Origin: Paracoccaceae bacterium
GTDB lineage: Bacteria > Pseudomonadota > Alphaproteobacteria > Rhodobacterales > Rhodobacteraceae
Assembly: GCA_003500165.1 (NCBI GenBank)
Contig: DNSZ01000044.1
Span: 1-6,088 of the forward strand
Direction of reading: 5' to 3'
DNA: 6,088 nt
The notes below the pieces were generated by a model, which worked only from the letters and a program-made list of their open reading frames with translations, did no database searches and had not been told where the DNA came from. Of the stretch, positions 1-5,675 are shown one piece after another. The stretch's first letter is position 1. Every line of letters starts with the position of its first letter. Both the position numbers and the translations under genes were made by a program.

Positions 1-34
1 GGGCATCGGGTTCCTCGCAATCTTGTGCCACCGG

Positions 35-108
35 GGCAGGTTTTTCCAGAAAAACCTGCCTTGGCCGAAATTTCTAGAAATTTCGGTCCCGCGCGGCCAC
101 CGCAGGCA
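35..108 (+). repeat. Twin-palindrome repeat, copy A
   Basis: Two adjacent inverted repeats of 26 nt are followed by a conserved non-palindromic tail. The first (35-60) has arms GGCAGGTTTTTC / GAAAAACCTGCC with only the central base pair mismatched. The second (63-88) is centred on TTTCTAGAAA with one G/T mismatch. The tail CGCGCGGCCACCGCAGGCA (90-108) recurs exactly at 900-918 and 2274-2292. After the tail this copy diverges from copies B and C. AT-rich palindromes stand out sharply in the GC-rich surroundings. Function is unknown; an extragenic palindromic repeat is the simplest reading. Confidence 0.85.
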
Positions 109-140
109 GGGTCAACAGGAGGCTCATCCCACATCGGCAT

Positions 141-161
141 CCTGGCGATATCCATGCCAGG
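141..161 (+). promoter_or_regulatory. Small inverted repeat just upstream of a ribosome binding site
   Basis: CCTGGC (141-146) and GCCAGG (156-161) form a 6-bp inverted repeat around a 9-nt centre. It ends 3 nt before the AGGAG ribosome binding site (165-169) of the short reading frame at 176. The position would suit an operator or a hairpin acting on translation, but the arms are short and could be chance. Confidence 0.25.
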
Positions 162-242
162 ACCAGGAGATCACGATGGAATACGAGCTTCGCGGCGCCC
201 CTCTGCAGGATGCGATCGCCAAGGCGGGGCGGGAGGCGGACC

Positions 243-279
243 GGCGCAATGAGTTAACCTCATTGCGCCTTGGTATGAG
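243..279 (+). repeat. Hairpin repeat module, copy A
   Basis: GGCGCAATGAG (243-253) and CTCATTGCGCC (259-269) form a perfect 11-bp stem with a 5-nt loop TTAAC. The right-hand border continues as CTTGGTATGAG (269-279), identical to 969-979 in copy B, after which the two copies diverge at once. Unlike copy B, this module is separated from the twin-palindrome part by about 134 nt of other sequence. Confidence 0.8.
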
Positions 280-345
280 GTCGAGCTTGGCCGCCTCACG
301 GATCGGGTCCGTGACCTTCGAGGCTCTCGCAATGAACATTTGGGG
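280..345 (-). pseudogene. Coding remnant ending at the hairpin module
   Basis: On the minus strand the stretch reads about 20 protein-like residues (MFIARASKVTDPIREAAKL, then DL) and passes straight into the hairpin module as IPRRNEVNSLR. The open frame covers 124-501, but only this part looks coding, and it stops at the same module border that truncates the transposase remnant near 980. The family is not recognised; the fragment is too short. Confidence 0.3.
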
Positions 346-382
346 GATGCCGCAGCGGGCGCGGCAGCGACCGCGGCGGGCC

Positions 383-841
383 TCATTGGGTCGGCCACCC
401 GGGCGGCTGCCACGGTTCGGGCGGTAGCGCAGCCGCCGCGGCCGCGGCACTTGCGCGAAGGGCGGCAAGGACATCGGGATCGGCCTTGTGGCGCTGCTCA
501 TCCGTCAGGTCCCAGCAGGTCGCAGCATCGCGGCGCGCAAGCGCCCCGGCAATCCCATGGGTGTCGCCGGTGTGCAGATGCGGCAGGGCGGTTCCTGCAC
601 TGGCCAGCGCTTCAAGCGTCCGTCGGCAGGCGCCGTCGGCACGGGTGACCGACGCGATTGCCGGATCGCTGAGCGGAAGGGCGATGGCGCCATGGACAAG
701 CCGCAGCACCAGATCGAGCGTGATCAGCACTGCATTCTTGGTGCTTGGCGGGTTTGCTGACGGCGCGGTCGAGAAAGTGCGCCCTGCCCATCGCCTGCAA
801 GAAGCGGATTGGGCCAACGGGACCGCACAATCATTCGTCAT
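383..841 (-). CDS. Hypothetical protein, probably a gene fragment
   Basis: An open frame of 152 residues. From about residue 38 (a GTG at 730) onward it looks like real coding sequence: third positions are mostly G or C and the composition is protein-like, including LDLVLRLVHGAIALP (about 42-56), a His-rich HLHTGDTHG (about 88-96), DLTDEQRHKADPDVLAAL (about 111-128) and an Ala-rich, then Pro/Trp-rich end. Residues 1-37 look poor, no ribosome binding site precedes the ATG at 841, and that start lies only 4 nt from the palindromes of repeat copy B. The 5' part was therefore probably lost or replaced, and the true start may be the GTG at 730 or absent. I recognise no family. No signal peptide or clear membrane span is seen. 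No neighbouring gene suggests a role. Confidence 0.4.
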   Translation of the reverse strand: MTNDCAVPLAQSASCRRWAGRTFSTAPSANPPSTKNAVLITLDLVLRLVHGAIALPLSDPAIASVTRADGACRRTLEALASAGTALPHLHTGDTHGIAGALARRDAATCWDLTDEQRHKADPDVLAALRASAAAAAAALPPEPWQPPGWPTQ

Positions 842-845
842 CGGG

Positions 846-918
846 GGCAGGTTTTTCTAGAAAAACCTGCCGGGCCGAAATTTCTAGAAATTTCGGCCCC
901 GCGCGGCCACCGCAGGCA
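846..918 (+). repeat. Twin-palindrome repeat, copy B
   Basis: This is the best-preserved copy. Positions 846-871 form a perfect 26-nt palindrome (half GGCAGGTTTTTCT). Positions 872-899 form a perfect 28-nt palindrome (half GGGCCGAAATTTCT). Both have TCTAGA at the centre and directly abut. The common tail CGCGCGGCCACCGCAGGCA (900-918) follows, and the similarity to copy C continues to 937. No T-run follows either palindrome, so these are not ordinary intrinsic terminators. Confidence 0.9.
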
Positions 919-937
919 AGGCGATGCCCATGATCAC

Positions 938-979
938 ACCAAGCCGCAATGAGTCAAACTCATTGCGGCTTGGTATGAG
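938..979 (+). repeat. Hairpin repeat module, copy B
   Basis: ACCAAGCCGCAATGAGT (938-954) and its exact complement (958-974) form a perfect 17-bp stem with a 3-nt CAA loop, followed by the shared border ending in TATGAG (974-979). It directly follows the twin-palindrome copy B and the GATGCCCATGATCAC linker. The whole of 846-979 can therefore be read as one 134-bp composite element. Confidence 0.85.
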
Positions 980-1150
980 CCCAGTGCTCGCGGGGGAAGT
1001 CCATGTAGGCGAGGACGTCGTCGCGGGCGGCATCCATGAAGGTGCCGAGTTTTTCGACCTTCTCGCGCAGCCCGGCCGGATCACGCCCGACGAGTTGCAG
1101 GACATGATGGTCGGCGGCCAGGAATTGGTGGCGTTGGAGGAGTCGCAGGG
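960..1150 (-). pseudogene. IS256/Mutator-family transposase remnant, internal C-terminal part
   Basis: On the minus strand the frame reads about 50 residues resembling the part of IS256-type transposases that precedes the conserved STNPLERLN / SNNPxERLN block: EKLGTFMDAARDDVLAYMDF then PREHW. Intact transposases continue with QIHSTNPLERLN or similar. Here the sequence changes after PREHW to AHTKPQ and a TGA at 962-960, which is exactly where the hairpin module (938-979) begins. The frame stays open further upstream (LLQRHQFLAADHHVLQLVGR), but that part is less clearly family-like. No start codon, DDE catalytic core or terminal inverted repeats are visible, so this cannot be active. The assignment rests on recalled family motifs, not a search. 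Confidence 0.6.
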
Positions 1151-1240
1151 CAGCACCGTCTGATCGGCTTTGGTGGCAGCGGCGCGGCGGGCTGCCTGGC
1201 CGTTTCGCACATCTCCGGCTTTGCCGCTGGAAACCCGGTC

Positions 1241-1247
1241 AGGAAGG
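1241..1247 (+). promoter_or_regulatory. Ribosome binding site of the MDR oxidoreductase
   Basis: AGGAAGG lies 7 nt before the GTG at 1255, but 16 and 34 nt before the in-frame ATGs at 1264 and 1282. It therefore favours the GTG start, although family members commonly begin at MKAV, the ATG at 1282. Confidence 0.5.
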
Positions 1248-1254
1248 CGGCAAA

Positions 1255-2268
1255 GTGCTGCGCATGACCGATCGGGCGACGATGAAGGCGGTGACTTTCC
1301 AGGGCTACGGGCCGCCCGAGACTCTGGCGATCCGCGACGTGCCCCTGCCGATGCCGGGCGTGGGGGAGGTTCGGGTGCAGGTGCATGCCAGCACCGTCAC
1401 CCGGACCGACACGGCAACCATGCGCGGTCATCCCTTCTTCGCGCGGGCGGCAACAGGATTTTGCCGGCCGAAAATGCCCACCCCCGGCATCGACTTCGCT
1501 GGCATCATCGATGCGCTCGGCGCGGGCGTGACGGGGTTTGCCCCGGGCGACCGCGTCTTTGGCCTGTCGCCCGACAGCTATGGCACCCATGCCGAACATC
1601 TGTGTCTGCGCGCCGATGCGGCCATCGCGCCCGTGCCCGCCGGCTTGCGCTTCGACCAGGCCGTGGTGGGCGAGGGCGCCTGGTACGCCCATGGGACCAC
1701 CAGTCAGCTCGACCCGGGTCAACGCTGTCTGATCTACGGCGCCTCGGGAGGCATCGGGACGGCAGCGGTGCAACTGGCAAAGCTGCGCGGGGCCGAGGTG
1801 ACCGCGGTGGTCGGCGCGCGGCATCTGGACCTTGCCGCCCAGCTTGGCGCGGATCGCGTCGTGAACTATGAGGCCGAGGATTTCACCGCGCTCGGCCAGA
1901 CCTTCGATCTGGTGTTCGACGCCGTCGGAAAGACCTCGTGGTTCGCCTGCCGGCCGCTCCTGACGCCCGACGCGATCTTTGCCGCGACCGATCTGGGCCC
2001 GGGCTGGTCGAATGTCCTGCTCGGCGCGTGGTTTGCCCGGTCCGCACGCCCGCGCGTGCAAATCCCGTTCCCCAAGGATGCGTCGGGCTTTGTCCGTTCC
2101 CTTGGCGGGCTGCTGGCCGAAGGCCGGTTTCGCGGTGTCTTCGACCGCCGCTATCCGTTCGACGACGTTGTCGAGGCGTTCCGCTATGTCGAAACGGGGC
2201 AGAAGACGGGCATTGTCGGGCTGACGGTTCGGCCAGAGGAGGCGACGGGCGGCGACGGGGCGGGGTGA
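1255..2268 (+). CDS. Zinc-independent MDR oxidoreductase, quinone oxidoreductase-like
   Basis: A 337-residue medium-chain dehydrogenase/reductase of the Qor/zeta-crystallin branch, expected to be a soluble cytoplasmic NAD(P)H enzyme reducing quinones or activated carbonyls. The GroES-like N-terminal domain covers about residues 11-125: MKAVTFQGYGPPETL, HASTVTRTDTATMRG (45-58), PGIDFAGIIDALGAGV and FAPGDRVFG (95-103). The Rossmann nucleotide site is YGASGGIGTAAVQLAK (161-176), followed by LGADRVVNY (197-205) and a C-terminal FDDVVEAFRYVETGQKTGIVGL. Zinc-dehydrogenase cysteine and histidine ligands are absent, as expected for this branch. Length is normal and the frame is intact. The GTG start is chosen for its AGGAAGG; ATG at 1264 or 1282 is possible. 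The gene seems monocistronic: a transposase remnant lies upstream and a repeat fragment begins 4 nt past the stop. The actual substrate cannot be told. Confidence 0.9.
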   Translation: MLRMTDRATMKAVTFQGYGPPETLAIRDVPLPMPGVGEVRVQVHASTVTRTDTATMRGHPFFARAATGFCRPKMPTPGIDFAGIIDALGAGVTGFAPGDRVFGLSPDSYGTHAEHLCLRADAAIAPVPAGLRFDQAVVGEGAWYAHGTTSQLDPGQRCLIYGASGGIGTAAVQLAKLRGAEVTAVVGARHLDLAAQLGADRVVNYEAEDFTALGQTFDLVFDAVGKTSWFACRPLLTPDAIFAATDLGPGWSNVLLGAWFARSARPRVQIPFPKDASGFVRSLGGLLAEGRFRGVFDRRYPFDDVVEAFRYVETGQKTGIVGLTVRPEEATGGDGAG

Positions 2269-2272
2269 CCCG

Positions 2273-2311
2273 CCGCGCGGCCACCGCAGGCAAGGCGAAG
2301 CCCATGATCAC
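2273..2311 (+). repeat. Partial repeat, copy C
   Basis: These 39 nt match 899-937 of copy B with one difference (A for T at 2299). They comprise the CGCGCGGCCACCGCAGGCA tail and the linker through CCCATGATCAC. The twin palindromes and the hairpin module are both missing. It begins 4 nt after the oxidoreductase stop codon, between that gene and a convergent gene. From 2312 to 2433 I see no gene. Confidence 0.85.
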
Positions 2312-2433
2312 CCGAAAGCAGGATGACGCGGCATCTGCGCGAACCCCGTATCCCGGCACCGCGACCGGCGCCCGGGCAATGCGCGCGCAGCGCCAAGGCC
2401 AGCGCGCAAATGGAGTTGCAACGGCTGCGGCGG

Positions 2434-3162
2434 CTATTCCTGGTAGCGCATCGGCAACAGATCGGACGCGCGGAGCGTCGCGGCGATGTCGTCGCGGAAC
2501 CGGGCCTCCAGCCCGCATTCGGCGATGCGCGCGCGCAGATCCGCGTCCCGCCAACCCGGCGCGGGCGGGTTGGGATCGTCCGGCGGCACATGCAGCGCAG
2601 CCATGGTCAGCCCGTGCCGCGGGCCGGCGGTAAGCGGATAGTCACAGCGCAGATAGCGCCACAGCCCCTGTCCCGTATAACTGTTGCGGAAGGTCGCGAT
2701 CCACAGCCGCAGATTGGCAAACGGGCTTACGGTGTCGAGGTCCGGGGGCGCCAGCCCCGGGCCGGCCAGCCAGGCGGGCCGCTCCGGCAGGGCCGGGCGT
2801 GCGGCAAGTTCCGCCATGACACGGGCCTGCGCCCTACGCACATAGCCCGGCTCGGCGAAATGGCGCGGCCCGCTCTCGGGCCAGTCGCTGCAAGCCGCCG
2901 GATCGATTGCGGCGACCGCCGCAGCCAGCCCGGCATCCCGATTGCGGTAGAGCGCGGGGACCGCGCTCTGCGCCAGCGCCAGCCGCTCGATGACCCGGCT
3001 GCAGGACAGTCTGCCACCGCTCAGCGCAATCGCGGGGTTTGGGACAGGCAGATGCTGGTCGATCACGATCAGCAGCAGCACGGACCAGGCGGACACGCCT
3101 GCCATGAAGCCCCAGAAGATCAGCCGTCGCAGGATGCGCATGGGTCCGTCTTGCCGCCCCAT
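2434..3162 (-). CDS. Hypothetical membrane-anchored protein
   Basis: A 242-residue protein of unknown family. After a short basic start (MGRQDGPMRILRR) comes one hydrophobic span, about residues 14-34 (LIFWGFMAGVSAWSVLLLIVI), predicting an N-terminal anchor or uncleaved signal with the rest in the periplasm. The remainder is Ala/Pro/Arg-rich and soluble, with four cysteines at 54, 91, 173 and 216 that could pair as disulfides if exported. A region at about 150-178 (ANLRLWIATFRNSYTGQGLW, then RYLRCDYP) looks most conserved-like. The start at 3162 is preceded by AGGAC with 10-nt spacing; the ATG at 3141 (MRILRR) is an alternative that puts the basic residues right before the span. It is downstream of dnaB on the same strand, 56 nt away with a hairpin between. 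Co-transcription is possible but nothing suggests a replication role. Confidence 0.7.
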   Translation of the reverse strand: MGRQDGPMRILRRLIFWGFMAGVSAWSVLLLIVIDQHLPVPNPAIALSGGRLSCSRVIERLALAQSAVPALYRNRDAGLAAAVAAIDPAACSDWPESGPRHFAEPGYVRRAQARVMAELAARPALPERPAWLAGPGLAPPDLDTVSPFANLRLWIATFRNSYTGQGLWRYLRCDYPLTAGPRHGLTMAALHVPPDDPNPPAPGWRDADLRARIAECGLEARFRDDIAATLRASDLLPMRYQE

Positions 3163-3186
3163 GGTTAGCAATGTCCTGATGCCTGC

Positions 3187-3211
3187 GCGCAATGGGTGCG
3201 CGTCATTGCGC
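3187..3211. repeat. Degenerate hairpin related to the repeat hairpin module
   Basis: GCGCAATG (3187-3194) and CATTGCGC (3204-3211) form an 8-bp stem with a 9-nt GC-rich loop. TCATTGCGCCCTGG (3203-3216) differs by one base from TCATTGCGCCTTGG in hairpin copy A (260-273), which suggests a degenerate family member. It lies just past the dnaB stop codon and before the next gene on the same strand. No T-run follows on the minus strand, so any terminator role would be weak. Confidence 0.55.
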
Positions 3212-3218
3212 CCTGGCG

Positions 3219-4721
3219 TTATCCGAAATCGCCGCTGTCCACCGCCGGCGCCTGCCACGGCTTCACCAGATTGCCGAACCTCGTGAAACGGCCCTCGAAG
3301 GCCAGCTCCACGGTGCCGATCGGGCCGTGCCGCTGTTTGCCGATGATCACCTCGGCCTTGCCATGCACCCGGGCCATGGCGTCCTGCCACTTGGCCATTT
3401 CCTCGATCTTGTCGTCCGACGGCTTTTCGCGCTCGCGATAATACTCCTCGCGGAACACGAACATCACCACATCCGCGTCCTGCTCGATCGAGCCCGATTC
3501 GCGCAGATCGGACAATTGCGGGCGCTTTTCGTCGCGATTTTCCACCTGGCGGGAGAGCTGCGACAGCGCGACGACCGGGATGTCGAGTTCCTTGGCGATG
3601 GCTTTCAGCCCCTGGGTGATCTCGCTGACCTCGTTGACGCGGCTTTCGCGGCTGGTCGCCGGGCGGACGAGCTGCAGATAGTCGACGAAGAGCGCGTCCA
3701 GCCCGTGGGTCCGTTTCAGCCGCCTTGCTCGCGCCGCCAGTTGCGCAATCGGCAGGGCGGGCGTGTCGTCGATATAGAGCGGGCAGGCCTCCAGCGCCTT
3801 CGCCGCCTCCACAAAGCGGCGGAACTCGCCCTCGGTCATGTCGCCGCGGCGGATCTGTTCGCTGGGCACCTCGGAAGCCTCTGACAGCACCCGCGCGGCC
3901 AGTTGCTCGGCGGACATCTCGAGCGAAAAGAACCCCACCACGCCGCCATTCACCGCCCCTTCGCGCCCGTCGGGCAAGCGGCCATGGCGATACGCCTTGG
4001 CGATGTGGAAGGCGATGTTGGTGGCCAGCGCCGTCTTGCCCATCGAGGGCCGGCCCGCGACGATCAAGAGGTCCGAGCGGTGCAGCCCGCCGAGCTTCTT
4101 GTCGAGATCGGCAAAACCGGTCGACAGCCCGGCCAGCCCGCCATCGCGCTGATAGGCGGCGTTGGCGATGTTCACCGCATCGGTGGCCGCCTTCAGGAAG
4201 CTCTGAAAGCCGCGTTCGGTGCGGCCCGCCTCGGCCAGCGTGTAAAGCCGCTGTTCGGCCTCGACGATCTGCTCGGCCGGGTCCGAATCGGTCTCGACGC
4301 GGGCCGCGCGGTCGGTGATCTCGGCCCCCAGCGCCATCAGCTCGCGCCGGATCGCCAGATCATAGATCATCTGGGCATAGTCGCGGGCGGCAAAGCTTGA
4401 AATCGCGGCACCCGCCAGGCGCACCAGATAGGCCGGCCCGCCAAGCTCGTTCAGCCCCTCATCGGCTTCCAGAAACGCCTTCAGCGTCACCGGGGAGGCC
4501 AGCGCGTTCTTCTGGATGCGCGCCGCCGCGACCTCGAAGATGCGGGCATGGACCGGATCGTAGAAATGCCCGGGCTGGATGATCGCCGACACCCGGTCAT
4601 AGGTGTCGTTGTCGGTCAGGATCGCGCCCAGCAGCTGCTGCTCGGCCTCGATATTGTGCGGCATGGCGGCAGGTTCCGCCGCCGGCCGAACGGGAGAGCC
4701 CATCGCCGTGACCTGCGCCAT
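3219..4721 (-). CDS. dnaB: Replicative DNA helicase DnaB
   Basis: A 500-residue, full-length DnaB, the hexameric 5'-3' helicase that unwinds DNA at the replication fork and recruits primase. The N-terminal domain starts at PHNIEAEQQLLGAIL (about 21-35) and runs to about 165. After a linker, the RecA-like domain opens with GLSTGFADLDKKLGGL. Walker A is GRPSMGKT (223-230), the catalytic glutamate is in FFSLEM (E268), Walker B is LFVDYLQL (344-351, D347). SQLSRQVE (387-394) and LRESGSIEQDAD (406-417) follow, and the arginine-finger motif is GKQRHGP (461-467). No intein or frameshift interrupts it. The ATG at 4721 has GGAGG 5 nt upstream; the ATG at 4724, with only 2 nt spacing, is less likely, and the longer open frame reaching into lemA is an artefact. 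It is transcribed away from lemA. Confidence 0.97.
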   Translation of the reverse strand: MAQVTAMGSPVRPAAEPAAMPHNIEAEQQLLGAILTDNDTYDRVSAIIQPGHFYDPVHARIFEVAAARIQKNALASPVTLKAFLEADEGLNELGGPAYLVRLAGAAISSFAARDYAQMIYDLAIRRELMALGAEITDRAARVETDSDPAEQIVEAEQRLYTLAEAGRTERGFQSFLKAATDAVNIANAAYQRDGGLAGLSTGFADLDKKLGGLHRSDLLIVAGRPSMGKTALATNIAFHIAKAYRHGRLPDGREGAVNGGVVGFFSLEMSAEQLAARVLSEASEVPSEQIRRGDMTEGEFRRFVEAAKALEACPLYIDDTPALPIAQLAARARRLKRTHGLDALFVDYLQLVRPATSRESRVNEVSEITQGLKAIAKELDIPVVALSQLSRQVENRDEKRPQLSDLRESGSIEQDADVVMFVFREEYYREREKPSDDKIEEMAKWQDAMARVHGKAEVIIGKQRHGPIGTVELAFEGRFTRFGNLVKPWQAPAVDSGDFG

Positions 4722-4786
4722 CATCCCCTCCGCCGCTGCATCCGGGCGTTCTGCCCCGGCGGGCTGCGCCGGCGCAATCTGGAAAT

Positions 4787-4804
4787 GCTGTGGAAAAGCT
4801 GTGG
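4787..4804 (-). promoter_or_regulatory. DnaA-box-like site and direct repeat upstream of dnaB
   Basis: The minus strand reads TTTTCCACA (4797-4789), one mismatch from the DnaA box TTATNCACA. The plus strand shows GCTGTGG twice (4787-4793 and 4798-4804), 11 nt apart, about one helical turn. The pair lies about 65-85 nt before the dnaB start, in the divergent intergenic region. This could be a regulatory site for dnaB, but one near-match in a region this size could be chance. Confidence 0.3.
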
Positions 4805-4877
4805 GGGCTTTGCCGCTGCCGGCCCATCGCTGGCGCCGGCCCGACTGCGATGCCGCGGACACCCGGCGCCGTCCGGC

Positions 4878-4907
4878 TTGGCATCCCGCTGCGACCGGGG
4901 GGATAAT
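4878..4907 (+). promoter_or_regulatory. Sigma-70-type promoter for the lemA remnant
   Basis: TTGGCA (4878-4883) and GATAAT (4902-4907), spaced by 18 nt, each differ by one base from the TTGACA and TATAAT consensus. The start of transcription would be near 4914, shortly before the LemA ATG at 4932. Such an AT-rich -10 box stands out in this GC-rich region. It is the best promoter I see in the window. Confidence 0.6.
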
Positions 4908-4931
4908 CAAAGCCATCGGGGGCAAGGGACC

Positions 4932-5675
4932 ATGGATCGTCTGTGGATTGGCGTTCTGATCGCGGCTGTCGCGCTGCTTGGCTATGGCATCGCGACCTAT
5001 AACCGGCTGGTCCGGCTTCGAAACCTGACGCAAGAGGGCTGGAGCGGCATCGACGTTCAGCTCAGGCGTGGGGCCAATCTGATTCCCAATCTGGTCGAGA
5101 CGGCCGCCAACATGATGACGGCCGCGCTTGGCCGGTTGTTCGCGGTGGCCGGGGCCTGTCCCGAGCTCAAGGCCGACGCCAATTTCCGCGCGTTGCAAAA
5201 GGAACTGGCCGAGACCGAGGATCAGATCGAACAGGCGCGCCGCTGCTATAACGGCGCGGCCCGCGAACAGAACACGGCGGTGCAGCAATTCCCGTCGAAT
5301 CTCGTGGCCGGCCTCTTCGGCTTTGGCAACGCCAAGTATTTCGAGATCGTCGATCCCTCCCACCGCGCGGTGCCCGAGGTCGCGTTCCAGGCGATGCTGC
5401 GCCGCCTGCTGGTCCTGGTCCTGCTGGCCGCCCTGCCCGGCGCGGCGGCGGCAGACGAGGCGATCCTGCGCTTTGAGGTGGCCTCGACGCGCTGGAAGAC
5501 GGCGCGCTGCGGGTCACCGAAACGATCCGCGTCGAGGCCGAGGGCAACGCCATCCGCCGCGGCATCTATCGCGACTTCCCGGTGCACAAGCGCGAGCCCG
5601 ACGGCACGGTGTCGGTTGCCACAGTCGACATTCTGGGCGTCTATCGCAACGGCGCGCCGGAAACCTGTACGGTAG
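4932..5675 (+). pseudogene. lemA: LemA-family protein, internally deleted and run on into the next gene
   Basis: Residues 1-153 are a LemA protein: an N-terminal membrane span (about 4-20), then YNRLVRLRNLTQEGWSGIDV, QLRRGANLIPNLVETA, MTAALGRLFAVAGACPELKA, a long helical part, and FPSNLVAGLFGFGNAKYFEI with RAVPEVAF at the end. LemA proteins are usually about 185-190 residues. Here the block expected between LIPNLVET and the MMTAALGRL segment, normally about 35 residues with the KGYAAHE-type motif, is missing in frame near 5100-5112. The usual stop after the RAVPEVxF end is also absent, so translation continues into the signal peptide of the DUF2207 gene (from residue 155) and then, past its frameshift, into meaningless sequence to a TAG at 5673-5675. 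Total 247 residues. LemA proteins are small envelope proteins of unclear function. This copy is probably non-functional, though the frame of its own domain is intact. Confidence 0.8.

Larger units (their letters stand above)
176..427 (+). pseudogene. 5' remnant of an unrecognised gene, running into a repeat hairpin
   Basis: The ATG at 176 has a well-placed AGGAG (165-169, 6 nt spacing), a stronger signal than any upstream in-frame start. The first 22 residues (MEYELRGAPLQDAIAKAGRE, then AD) look like a genuine protein start. From codon 23 the frame reads through the hairpin module at 243-279 (RRNELTSLRLG), then through low-complexity, arginine-rich sequence to a TAG at 425-427, giving 83 residues. 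The part after the hairpin does not look like protein; the opposite strand there reads better. I read this as the start of a gene whose body was replaced or separated by the hairpin module. The original product is not recognised. It could still be expressed as a short peptide. Confidence 0.4.

Noticed and set aside
846..899. Palindromes as intrinsic transcription terminators
   Set aside because: The T-rich and A-rich parts are inside the arms, not after the stem, and there is no trailing T-run.
35..918. CRISPR-like array
   Set aside because: Only two full repeat copies about 800 nt apart, with no regular spacing or spacers and no cas genes.
1081..2061. A 326-residue minus-strand ORF across the oxidoreductase
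   Set aside because: It lies antisense to a gene with clear family motifs and reads as Arg/Pro/Gly-rich sequence typical of a shadow frame in high-GC DNA.
2380..2408. Inverted repeat TGCGCGC / GCGCGCA as a bidirectional terminator between convergent genes
   Set aside because: The 15-nt loop is long, the stem is simple GC alternation common in this genome, and no T-run follows on either strand.
3192..4400. Several long plus-strand ORFs opposite dnaB
   Set aside because: All are antisense to the highly conserved dnaB and show no family features.
3219..4721. Intein or phage-type DnaB
   Set aside because: All helicase motifs are contiguous and the protein has the usual 500-residue chromosomal form, with no phage genes nearby.
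4722..5363. N-terminal extension of the dnaB frame to 5363
   Set aside because: The extension is antisense to the LemA coding sequence; DnaB proteins begin near PHNIEAEQQLLGA and a good ribosome binding site sits before 4721.
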